Shown here piece after piece: positions 1 to 5,544 of a DNA stretch of 5,996 bases. Within the stretch, counting starts at the first letter, position 1, and every line of letters begins with the position of its first letter. A model generated the notes under the pieces. That model was given only the letters and a program-made list of their open reading frames with translations. It did no database searches and was not told the origin of the DNA. Source of the stretch: DATJGR01 sp035494855 (GTDB lineage Bacteria > Pseudomonadota > Gammaproteobacteria > Pseudomonadales > Azotimanducaceae); NCBI GenBank assembly GCA_035494855.1, contig DATJGR010000332.1, forward strand, positions 1 to 5,996. The letters are read 5' to 3'. The position numbers were made by a program, and so were the translations under genes.

Positions 1-25
1 CGAACGCTACGAGGATCGAAGTCCT

Positions 26-580
26 TCACCAGTCTTCCGTGCCCGCGCCACCCTTGAACGGGCCGATGATTTCGCGCGTTACCCAGCCGCCGTAGTAATC
101 ACCGGGCTGCGGATACACGGTCTCCCGGTCCACGAAGCAACTGACGCGACCCGGGTGGAACCCTACCCACCCGAGCAGTTCCTTGAAATCGGCAAACACC
201 TCGACGTAGCTCCACGCCGCACCGGCAATGCATTCGCCGTCGACGATCACGTCGTACGCGGTTGCGATGCCTTTCCACTCGCAGGTGGTGCACACATCGG
301 TCGCCTGCAGCGCATCCCACTCGACGTCGTCGGGGGGCAGATAGAACGTCGGTGGACTCGCGGTCTCCAACACACGTACACAGTCGCGCGAATCGGCGAT
401 CAACGAACCTTCCGCGAATACCTGCACCAGCCGTGCGTCGGGAACGATCATCGGTGGGCGCGGATAGTCCCACACCGATTCTTCGTGCGCGGCATCCGCA
501 TGCGCGAAGTCGGGACGCACGTCGCCGCGAAACCGCCAGCGTCGCCGAGCGGCTTCGATTTCAGGTGTAGCACGCAGCAT
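26..580 (-). CDS. DUF427 domain-containing protein
   Basis: This 184-residue protein belongs to the DUF427 family, whose biochemical role is not established. Visible family hallmarks are ESVWDYPRPP (residues 34-43), the strand pattern V-x-V-F-A-E-G-x-x-I-A-D-S (about 52-64), the RVLET-x-x-PP-x-Y-LPP segment (69-83), CTTCEWKG (97-104) and AAWSY (121-125). The tail (PQPGDYYGGW to the end) continues past the core domain, as in longer family members. The ATG at 580 is preceded by GGGAGGG at 591-585, a strong Shine-Dalgarno site four bases from the start, so this start is well supported. It is the last gene of the left minus-strand block that lies in the window, 21 bp after its upstream neighbour. 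No signal peptide or membrane segment is visible, so it is probably cytoplasmic. Cys97 and Cys100 form a C-x-x-C pair, but no metal or redox role can be claimed. Family call is firm; function is unknown. Confidence 0.9.
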   Translation of the reverse strand: MLRATPEIEAARRRWRFRGDVRPDFAHADAAHEESVWDYPRPPMIVPDARLVQVFAEGSLIADSRDCVRVLETASPPTFYLPPDDVEWDALQATDVCTTCEWKGIATAYDVIVDGECIAGAAWSYVEVFADFKELLGWVGFHPGRVSCFVDRETVYPQPGDYYGGWVTREIIGPFKGGAGTEDW

Positions 581-584
581 CGCA

Positions 585-591
585 CCCTCCC
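585..591 (-). promoter_or_regulatory. Ribosome binding site of the DUF427 gene
   Basis: Read on the minus strand the bases are GGGAGGG, followed by TGCG and the ATG at 580. The match to the anti-Shine-Dalgarno sequence fixes the start and shows independent translation initiation even though only 21 bp separate this gene from the one before it. Confidence 0.75.
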
Positions 592-601
592 GATCGTCAC
601 G

Positions 602-1030
602 TTACGAACGCCAGCCCTGCCACCAGTGTTTGGCAGGCCGCGGCGATTTGTGGCCGCCCTCTGCGAACGCGTAATACGCCTTCGTCAATGCCGGCGCAAT
701 CGAGTCGTAAGTGCCCCAATCGTCCTTCGCGTCGTACAGCGTCGCGGCCGTGTCGGTGCGGTATTGCCCATAATGATGCGCAGCGAACGCGCTGCCCTGT
801 TCCGACATCAGGTCGTCGGTCAACCGGCCGTGTGCAACTTTCAGAAAAAACGCTGCGGGTGTCAGCTCCCGATACCGCAACCGCAACACCTCGCGTCCAA
901 ACGACGCTTCGACCTTCGGCGCGACGAGCTGCAGGTTCACGCACCACGCCAGATACATGCCGGGCACCAGCGCCGCGCGATCGATGGAGCCCGCCTCCTC
1001 GATGTGCAGGTCGATGTCGTCGATGATCAT
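602..1030 (-). CDS. Small conserved protein, DUF7832-like
   Basis: This is a 142-residue cytoplasmic protein of unknown function. From memory its motif order matches the family labelled DUF7832: an N-terminal I-D-D-x-D-L-H element, G-M-Y-L-A-W (about 23-28), R-x-R-E-L-T-P-x-x-F-F-L-K (about 51-63), L-T-D-D-L-M followed by G-x-A-F-A-x-x-x-Y-x-x-Y (about 70-89), and an acidic D-D-W-x-x-Y-D-x-I-A-P segment near residue 105. The family label needs a profile search. I chose the ATG at 1030 because it lies four bases after the TGA (1037-1035) of the PLP enzyme; a TTG at 1048 in the same frame would add six residues and overlap that gene. There is no good Shine-Dalgarno site before 1030, so translation is probably coupled to the upstream gene. 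No signal peptide or transmembrane segment is present. Confidence 0.8.
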   Translation of the reverse strand: MIIDDIDLHIEEAGSIDRAALVPGMYLAWCVNLQLVAPKVEASFGREVLRLRYRELTPAAFFLKVAHGRLTDDLMSEQGSAFAAHHYGQYRTDTAATLYDAKDDWGTYDSIAPALTKAYYAFAEGGHKSPRPAKHWWQGWRS

Positions 1031-1034
1031 CGTT

Positions 1035-2198
1035 TCACACCGCGGCAAGCGCGCGGTCGAGATCGCGAAGCAGATCCGCTTCGGCCTCGATGCCGATCGA
1101 CAGCCGAACCAGGTTGTCGCCGATGCCGAGTTGCTCGCGCACGTTCGCAGGCAGGCTCGCGTGCGTCATGATCGCCGGATGTTCGATCAGCGACTCGACG
1201 CCGCCAAGGCTCTCCGCCAGCGCGAACACACGCACCGACGAAAGGAAACGCCGCGTCGCATCGAGATCGCCGGCGACGTTGCACGTCAGCATGCCGCCGT
1301 GACCGGTCATCTGCCGGTTCGCGAGCGCATGCTGCGGGTGGCTCGGCAGGCCGGTGAAGGCAACCGAAGCAATTTTCGGATGCGATTCCAGGAAACGCGC
1401 GACTGCGAGCGCGTTGGATTCGTGCGCTTTCATGCGAACCGCCAGCGTCTTGAGGCTGCGCAGGCACATGTACGCATCGAACGTACTCTGAATGCCGCCG
1501 ATCGCGTTGCTCAGGAACTTCAATCGCTCCGCCAGCCCCTCGTCGTTGGTGATCAGCACACCTCCGACGAGGTCGCTGTGGCCGTTGATGTATTTCGTTG
1601 TCGAGTGCATCACCAGGTCGGCGCCCAGCGCGATCGGCCGCTGGAAATACGGGCTCATGAATGTGTTGTCCACCGCGAGCAACGCGCCGGACGCGTGCGC
1701 GACTTCGGCGGCCGTCGCGCTGTCGACCACCTTCTGCAGGGGATTGCTCGGCGTTTCCACCCAGACCATGCGCGTGTTCTTGCGCATCGCCTTCGCGAGA
1801 TTATCGGCGTCGGTCATGTCCACATAGCTGAAGTCGATCCCCTGCTGTCTGAACACGCGTTCGAACAGGCGATAACTGCCGCCATACATATCGTCGCACG
1901 CCACCACGTGGTCGCCGGCCGACAGCAGATGGACGATCGTCGCGGTGCCGACAGATCCGGACGCCATCGCGAAACCGAAACGCGCGCCTTCCAGATTCGC
2001 AACGCAGTCCTCGAACGCGCGGCGCGTCGGATTGCCGCTGCGCGTGTAGTCGTACCCCTGATGCACGCCGGGTGCCGAGTGCGTGTACGTGGACGTCAGG
2101 TACAACGGCGTGATGATGGCGCCCGTCGTCGGATCCGGCGCCTGGCCGGCGTGAATGGCGCGCGTCTCGAATCCGAACTCGTCGTCGGACCAGTCCAT
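1035..2198 (-). CDS. Cystathionine gamma-synthase/gamma-lyase family PLP enzyme
   Basis: This 387-residue fold-type I PLP enzyme belongs to the Cys/Met metabolism (trans-sulfuration) family and is full length. Landmarks are YDYTRSGNPTR (49-59), whose Tyr51 and Arg53 bind the cofactor phosphate of the neighbouring subunit; MYGG (104-107) with the ring-stacking Tyr105; DNTF (177-180) with Asp177 facing the pyridine nitrogen; and STTKYINGHSD (199-209) with Lys202 as the Schiff-base lysine. The C-terminal A-E-S-L-G-G-V-E-S-L segment and R-L-S-I-G-I-E are typical of both cystathionine gamma-synthases and gamma-lyases. Stretches such as VDNTFMSPYFQRP resemble animal cystathionine gamma-lyase. The synthase, lyase, or a homocysteine/methionine lyase role cannot be separated from sequence alone, so I give no gene symbol. 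The phosphate-loop segment is ASGSVGT where relatives usually have ASG(M/L)AAT. AGGGAG (2213-2208) precedes the ATG. No methionine or cysteine biosynthesis gene is adjacent. Confidence 0.93.
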   Translation of the reverse strand: MDWSDDEFGFETRAIHAGQAPDPTTGAIITPLYLTSTYTHSAPGVHQGYDYTRSGNPTRRAFEDCVANLEGARFGFAMASGSVGTATIVHLLSAGDHVVACDDMYGGSYRLFERVFRQQGIDFSYVDMTDADNLAKAMRKNTRMVWVETPSNPLQKVVDSATAAEVAHASGALLAVDNTFMSPYFQRPIALGADLVMHSTTKYINGHSDLVGGVLITNDEGLAERLKFLSNAIGGIQSTFDAYMCLRSLKTLAVRMKAHESNALAVARFLESHPKIASVAFTGLPSHPQHALANRQMTGHGGMLTCNVAGDLDATRRFLSSVRVFALAESLGGVESLIEHPAIMTHASLPANVREQLGIGDNLVRLSIGIEAEADLLRDLDRALAAV

Positions 2199-2207
2199 TT
2201 GCTACTT

Positions 2208-2213
2208 CTCCCT
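2208..2213 (-). promoter_or_regulatory. Ribosome binding site of the PLP enzyme gene
   Basis: Minus-strand AGGGAG lies nine bases before the ATG at 2198, inside the 46-bp gap after the NTF2-like gene. It supports the chosen start, which also gives the usual N-terminus of the family (F-x-T-R-A-I-H-A-G at residues 10-18). Confidence 0.65.
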
Positions 2214-2244
2214 GGTACTGCGTGTGGACCTGCAGTGGTGCGGA

Positions 2245-2694
2245 TTACGGGGCGAAACTCGAACGCGCACGAATGCCCCAATGTCCGTCGACCTGTTCGA
2301 CGATGTACAGCGACGGATAGCTCGCGTATTGGGTGCCGTCCTTGTGGTAGCGCGAGAACTCGACCGCGATGTGCACTTTCGTCGGCGAACTCTGCACGAT
2401 CTGCATCGAATCCCACTTGCTGTGGTCCCAACCCTCACCGGCAATCAGGGCATCGATGTGATTCGCGGCCATGAACGCGGCGCGATCAGGAAACGTGGTG
2501 ACCTTTCCGCTGGCGAACCGCACGTGCGGATAGAGCAGCGTATCGGCCCAGGCTACGCCGTCCTTTGCGTTGAACGCCGCCATGAACGCGTCCATCACGC
2601 CGCGCGCAGCTGCGTTCGCCGCGTCGTCCGCGCGCACGGCCGCGCCTGTGATGACGGCGAACGCGAGCAACAACGCCTGAGTCGACCTGACCAT
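2245..2694 (-). CDS. Secreted NTF2/SnoaL-like protein
   Basis: This is a 149-residue precursor. Residues 1-22 form a typical Sec signal peptide: Arg3, a hydrophobic core (ALLLAFAVITGAAV) and a V-R-A cleavage motif before DD at 23-24. No lipobox cysteine is seen, so the mature protein is probably periplasmic or exported. The mature part begins with a helical segment (about 25-45, V-M-D-A-F-M-A-A-F-N-A-K-D) followed by W-A-D-T-L-x-Y-P-H-V-R-F and ends with strands carrying V-D-G-H-W-G-I-R-A-R-S-S. This is the cone-shaped NTF2/SnoaL-like pattern, in which a short protein forms a ligand pocket. Ligand and reaction are unknown; family relatives range from isomerases to non-catalytic binding proteins. 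The same reading frame stays open upstream as far as 3417, but that part is antisense to the SDR gene; the signal peptide marks the true start. No strong Shine-Dalgarno site precedes the ATG. It appears to be the first gene of the left block. Confidence 0.82.
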   Translation of the reverse strand: MVRSTQALLLAFAVITGAAVRADDAANAAARGVMDAFMAAFNAKDGVAWADTLLYPHVRFASGKVTTFPDRAAFMAANHIDALIAGEGWDHSKWDSMQIVQSSPTKVHIAVEFSRYHKDGTQYASYPSLYIVEQVDGHWGIRARSSFAP

Positions 2695-2733
2695 TGCGGT
2701 ACCATCATTGAATCGTTGGGCTGAGGAATATCC
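2695..2733. promoter_or_regulatory. 39-bp divergent interval with likely promoters
   Basis: The NTF2-like gene reads left and the SDR gene reads right from this gap. It is too short for two separate full promoters, so promoter elements should overlap each other or extend into coding sequence. For the SDR gene, TTGAAT (2708-2713) is a possible -10 box with a weak CTGACC (2687-2692) as -35 at a short 15-base spacing; this is speculative. A KpnI-type GGTACC palindrome sits at 2698-2703. The clear element is the SDR ribosome binding site at 2722-2727. Confidence 0.3.
2722..2727 (+). promoter_or_regulatory. Ribosome binding site of the SDR gene
   Basis: TGAGGA lies six bases before the ATG at 2734 and supports that start. 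Confidence 0.65.
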
Positions 2734-3561
2734 ATGGAAATCGCACCGCTGTCGACCTTCGCCCCGAATCTGTTCGCCGGTCGAACCGCGCTGATCACGG
2801 GCGGCGGCAGAGGCATCGGCCGCGAGATCGCGCTGGCCTTTGCCGGCCTCGGCGCCGACCTCGTCATCGCAAGCCGCAATCCCGACACCCTCGCGGTCAC
2901 CGCGCGCGACATCGAGGCAATGGGCCGCCGCTGTCTCGCGCAGGCGACGAACGTGCGCAAGCCGGAAGAAGTCGATGCGCTCGTCGCTGCCGCCATCGCG
3001 AAGTTCGGCAAGATCGATTTCCTGGTCAACAACGCGGGCGGTCAGTTTCCTGCGAGGCCGTTCGACATCAGCGACAACGGGTGGCGGTCCGTGGTCGATC
3101 TCAACCTCAACGGCACTTGGAACGTGACGAGCCGCGTCGGGAAACACATGGTCGAGCGCGCCTACGGCGCTATCGTCAGCATCGTGCACATCTATTCGTT
3201 CGATCGCGGCGCGCCGCCGTTCGTGCACTCCGGCGCCGCACGCGCAGGTGTGGTCAGCATGACGCGTTCGCTCGCCTACTACTGGGCGCGCAAGGGGGTG
3301 ACGATCAACGCGCTCGCACCCGGAACCATTGCGACCGCCGGTGTGCGCGAGGAGGAGTTCGCGTACTCCGACATCGAGAACTATGAAGCCGTGGCCGTTA
3401 AGGACATTCCTGCACACCGTCTCGGCGAAACGTCGGAAGTCGCGGGCATCTGCGCATTTCTGTGCTCACCGGCCGCGCGCTACATCAACGGCGCGTCGAT
3501 CATCGCCGACGGCGCGTACTACATGGACAACTGGACGCCGATGCTCGATCCGGAAGTCTAG
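2734..3561 (+). CDS. SDR oxidoreductase, PECR-like
   Basis: This is a 275-residue Rossmann-fold short-chain dehydrogenase/reductase. The dinucleotide-binding motif TGGGRGIG is at 22-29. S-R-N after strand 2 (47-49) suggests NADP(H) preference, since an Arg there often contacts the 2'-phosphate. The NNAGG motif is at 99-103, Asn124 aligns with the structural/catalytic Asn, and A-P-G is at 195-197. The catalytic region is unusual: where classical SDRs have Tyr-x-x-x-Lys, this one reads HSGAARAGV (165-173), placing Ser166 and Arg170 at those positions, and the usual Ser column falls on Val151/His152. HSGAARAGV and N-N-x-G-G-Q-F are also found in animal peroxisomal trans-2-enoyl-CoA reductase (PECR). 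An enoyl-CoA or dienoyl-CoA reductase is therefore the best guess, but substrate is not proven. The gene stands alone on the plus strand, divergent from the NTF2-like gene and converging on the broken sulfotransferase. Family call is firm; substrate is uncertain. Confidence 0.92.
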   Translation: MEIAPLSTFAPNLFAGRTALITGGGRGIGREIALAFAGLGADLVIASRNPDTLAVTARDIEAMGRRCLAQATNVRKPEEVDALVAAAIAKFGKIDFLVNNAGGQFPARPFDISDNGWRSVVDLNLNGTWNVTSRVGKHMVERAYGAIVSIVHIYSFDRGAPPFVHSGAARAGVVSMTRSLAYYWARKGVTINALAPGTIATAGVREEEFAYSDIENYEAVAVKDIPAHRLGETSEVAGICAFLCSPAARYINGASIIADGAYYMDNWTPMLDPEV

Positions 3562-4143
3562 CCGGTTCCGTTCACTAACCACTTCGCTTCGTCGGGCGGG
3601 AGCAGCTCCGCGAGCCGGGCATCGAAAGCGGCCAGTTCGGCTGCACTCAGTTTTTCCTTCCATTCCCCGCTGCGACCGCGCGCGAAGAAGTCTTGTTCCG
3701 CCTTCCACACACCCGTGCCTGCCATCGGGGCGAACTGCTCCGCCGCCTGCTTCATCGCATCGAAGGTCGCGGCCTCGGGTAGGCGCGCCGCTGCGCGTCG
3801 GTGAGTGCAATCCGTCGAAGGGGATGTGTGTCTTCAGATAGCGGCGGTGCGTCTGAGCCTCCACCTGGCGCAGATAGTCCTCGATCGGCGCGAAGTTGGA
3901 GTCGACCCACGGCGACACCATTCCCGGCAGCTGACCGTGATCCGCTCTACCCGATACCAGCATGGCGCAGATTGCCTGCGTCCACGTGGTGCCGCACTTT
4001 GGCGGCGTGCAGATGAAGATGTCGTCGGCGCGATGCCTGAAGTTTGCCCATCGCCCGCTGTCGGTGATGTGACCGAGATACGGAACGCCCTGCGGCGGTG
4101 TGGATGTAGTCATGGATGCGCTTCGCTTCTGCCTGTCGCTCAT
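3558..4143 (-). pseudogene. Sulfotransferase remnant with internal deletion and frameshift
   Basis: The 5' part (from 4143 or the in-frame ATG at 4113) reads as the start of a PAPS-dependent sulfotransferase. It has TPPKCGTTW (46-54 from ATG 4143), the 5'-phosphosulfate loop, and RYLKTHIP (101-108), whose His106 matches the catalytic base. Homology stops near DGL (3816-3808). It resumes in another frame at LPEAATFDAMK (from 3782), then FFARGRSGEWKE, the counterpart of the C-terminal PAPS-binding R-K-G-x-x-G-x-W-K motif, and ends WLVNGTG at a TAG (3560-3558). Cytosolic family members are usually about 260-300 residues; the two pieces give under 200, so roughly 100 or more central residues are missing, including the 3'-phosphate-binding R-x-x-x-D-x-x-x-S region. 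The product should be inactive. The first ATG overlaps the reductase stop as ATGA, so translation was probably coupled. A misassembly at the junction is the alternative explanation. Confidence 0.85.
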
Positions 4144-5156
4144 CCCATGGGATAGAGAATTTCCTTCGTCACCGCGTCGATTTTTTTCATCACGTCGGCG
4201 CCGAGGGTGAGATCGGCCGCCGCCAAGATTTCGGGCAACTGCGACGCGCGCGTCACGCCGACGATGGTCGACGCGACGAAGTCGTGCTGTTTGCTCCAGG
4301 CCGTCGCGAGGGTGACGACCGACATGCCCGCCTCCTCCGCGATCGCCTTGAACCGCGCGGTCGACGCCAGAGACTTCTCGTTGATGAACCGGTTCACCAT
4401 CGCCGCCTGCCGTGAGCCGGCATTGCGATAGTTCGTGAATCGCGCGCCTTGCGGCTGAGCACCGTCGTTGTACTTGCCCGACAGCACGCCGCCCGCGAGC
4501 GGCGAATACGGAATCAGACTGACCTGCTCACGCCGGCAAGCCTGCGCCAGTTCGTCTTCGAAGCGGCGGTTGTTGAGGCTGAAGTTGTTCTGGATCGTTT
4601 CGTAGCGCGCGAAGCCGTTCATTTCGGACACGCCGAGGCTCTTCGTGAGGCCCCACGTCGTTTCGTTGCTGCAACCGATCACGCGTACCTTTCCGGCGCG
4701 CACCAGTTCGTCGAGCGCACCCAGCGTTTCTTCGTACTGCGCGCCGTGATCGGGCCAGTGCGTCTGATAAAGATCGATGTAGTCGGTCTGCAATTTGGTG
4801 AGGCTCGCCTCGACCGCGCGCATGATGTTGTGCCGATCGAGCGTCGTCATGCCGGCACGCACCGCGGCTTTGATCCAGCCGTGGCTCGGGCCCGACACTT
4901 TCGTCGCGACGATCAGCGCGTCGCGCGGCTTGGTCTTCATCCAACGGCCGAGAATTTCCTCCGTGCGTCCCGCATAGCTCGGATCCGGTGGTACCGGATA
5001 ATTTTCGGCCGTGTCGTAAAAGTCGATGCCGGCGTCGAAGCTGCGATCGAGCACTTCGATCGCAGCTTTCTCGTCCGCCATCGAGCCGAACGTCATCGTA
5101 CCCATGCAGATCTCGGATACGACGATGCCGCTGCGGCCCAGACGATTGCGTTTCAT
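4140..5156 (-). CDS. Tas-like aldo-keto reductase
   Basis: This 338-residue NADP(H)-dependent (beta/alpha)8 barrel oxidoreductase resembles E. coli Tas. Shared features include G-T-M-T-F-G (19-24), the A-E-x-Y-P-V-P-P element (50-57), the K-V-S-G-P strand (86-90) and Y-Q-T-H-W-P (130-135). The catalytic tetrad is visible as Asp48, Tyr53, Lys86 and His133. The C-terminal STIVGVTRASQL is the cofactor-binding segment. The natural carbonyl substrate is unknown; Tas was named for suppressing tyrosine auxotrophy under starvation in E. coli. I chose the ATG at 5156, giving M-K-R-N-R-L-G-R-S-G, because AAGGA (5167-5163) lies six bases upstream; a GTG at 5201 would add 15 unrelated residues overlapping the VOC gene. 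It follows the VOC gene by 22 bp and its stop overlaps the sulfotransferase start as ATGA. A perfect 13-bp inverted repeat lies within codons 30-40. Confidence 0.93.
   Translation of the reverse strand: MKRNRLGRSGIVVSEICMGTMTFGSMADEKAAIEVLDRSFDAGIDFYDTAENYPVPPDPSYAGRTEEILGRWMKTKPRDALIVATKVSGPSHGWIKAAVRAGMTTLDRHNIMRAVEASLTKLQTDYIDLYQTHWPDHGAQYEETLGALDELVRAGKVRVIGCSNETTWGLTKSLGVSEMNGFARYETIQNNFSLNNRRFEDELAQACRREQVSLIPYSPLAGGVLSGKYNDGAQPQGARFTNYRNAGSRQAAMVNRFINEKSLASTARFKAIAEEAGMSVVTLATAWSKQHDFVASTIVGVTRASQLPEILAAADLTLGADVMKKIDAVTKEILYPMG
4983..4999. repeat. Short inverted repeat within the aldo-keto reductase gene
   Basis: ATCCGGT and ACCGGAT form perfect 7-bp arms around a 3-base loop (GGT on the plus strand). 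It covers the codons for the conserved Y-P-V-P-P-D segment, so it may be a by-product of coding. Confidence 0.6.
5038..5068. repeat. Perfect 13-bp inverted repeat within the aldo-keto reductase gene
   Basis: The left arm AAGCTGCGATCGA (5038-5050) and right arm TCGATCGCAGCTT (5056-5068) are exactly complementary around a 5-base loop. The structure falls in codons 30-40 of the aldo-keto reductase and would form a strong hairpin early in its mRNA. On neither strand is it followed by a T-rich tract long enough for an intrinsic terminator. Its presence is directly seen; a function is not shown. Confidence 0.9.
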
Positions 5157-5162
5157 GAACGG

Positions 5163-5167
5163 TCCTT
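5163..5167 (-). promoter_or_regulatory. Ribosome binding site of the aldo-keto reductase gene
   Basis: Minus-strand AAGGA lies six bases before the ATG at 5156, within the 22-bp gap after the VOC gene. It decides the start over the upstream in-frame GTG at 5201. Confidence 0.75.
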
Positions 5168-5178
5168 GCGTGAGTGGA

Positions 5179-5544
5179 TCAACTCTGGCGATACAGCGCA
5201 CAGAGCTTGTTGCCGTCGGGATCGCGCAGGTACGCGAGATACGTCTTGTCGCGAAAGCCCGGCGGGTCTTCGCAGGTCACGCCGCCATTCGCAATGCCTG
5301 CGGCATGAAAGGCAGCGCCCTGCTCCGCCGACTTCACGGCGAATCCGATCGTGCCGCCGTTCGCGTACGTGGCGGGTTTGCCGTTGATCGGCGTCGTGAT
5401 ACCGAACATGCCCGTGGGGCTGCGATAGAAATACCGGTTCTTGTTCGCTACACCCGGGCCGATGCCGAGCGTGCCGAGCACCGCGTCGTAGAATTTCCGC
5501 GAGACTTCGAGATCCTTAACGCCGACCATCACATGGCTGAACAT
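5179..5544 (-). CDS. VOC family (glyoxalase/dioxygenase-fold) protein
   Basis: This 121-residue protein has the paired beta-alpha-beta-beta-beta modules of the vicinal oxygen chelate superfamily. Module one starts F-S-H-V-M-V-G-V-K-D-L (2-12) with S-R-K-F-Y-D-A-V-L-G (15-24). Module two starts G-G-T-I-G-F-A-V (63-70) and ends Y-L-R-D-P-D-G-N-K-L-C-A-L (105-117). His4 occupies a standard metal-ligand position, but the second-module His column reads Gly/Phe and the usual Glu after D-P-D-G-N is Cys/Ala. A classical glyoxalase I metal site is therefore not evident, and I do not assign a reaction. The ATG at 5544 has GGAGG (5555-5551) six bases upstream, which favours it over the in-frame ATG at 5577 that would add a basic tail of 11 residues. 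It is the first gene of the right minus-strand unit, 22 bp ahead of the aldo-keto reductase. Related proteins are common in Pseudomonadota and mostly uncharacterised. Confidence 0.9.
   Translation of the reverse strand: MFSHVMVGVKDLEVSRKFYDAVLGTLGIGPGVANKNRYFYRSPTGMFGITTPINGKPATYANGGTIGFAVKSAEQGAAFHAAGIANGGVTCEDPPGFRDKTYLAYLRDPDGNKLCALYRQS

Noticed and set aside
1..25. GGATCGAAGTCC-like bases resembling a tRNA T-arm at the left edge
   Set aside because: The flanking bases do not pair into a 5-bp T stem and no acceptor or anticodon arm can be formed with what is visible.
1903..1912. 10-bp palindrome ACCACGTGGT
   Set aside because: It lies inside the PLP enzyme coding sequence without flanking promoter elements; a 10-bp palindrome is expected by chance in 6 kb.
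155..2474. Long plus-strand open frames (155-1171 and 957-2474) opposite the left gene block
   Set aside because: They are antisense to well-supported genes, have Arg/His-rich translations without recognisable motifs, and are expected shadows in G+C-rich coding DNA.
2695..3417. In-frame upstream extension of the NTF2-like protein to 3417, giving a 390-residue fusion
   Set aside because: The extra part is exactly antisense to the conserved SDR gene, and the signal peptide at the ATG at 2694 marks the real N-terminus.
3466..3558. Continuation of the sulfotransferase 5' frame to 3466 as a real C-terminus
   Set aside because: After the junction the translation is low-complexity and unlike the family, while the conserved C-terminal motifs lie in the other frame ending at 3558.
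5038..5075. Reading the 13-bp inverted repeat as an intrinsic terminator on the plus strand
   Set aside because: The bases that follow are TTTCTCG-like, not a sustained T tract, and no plus-strand gene ends there.
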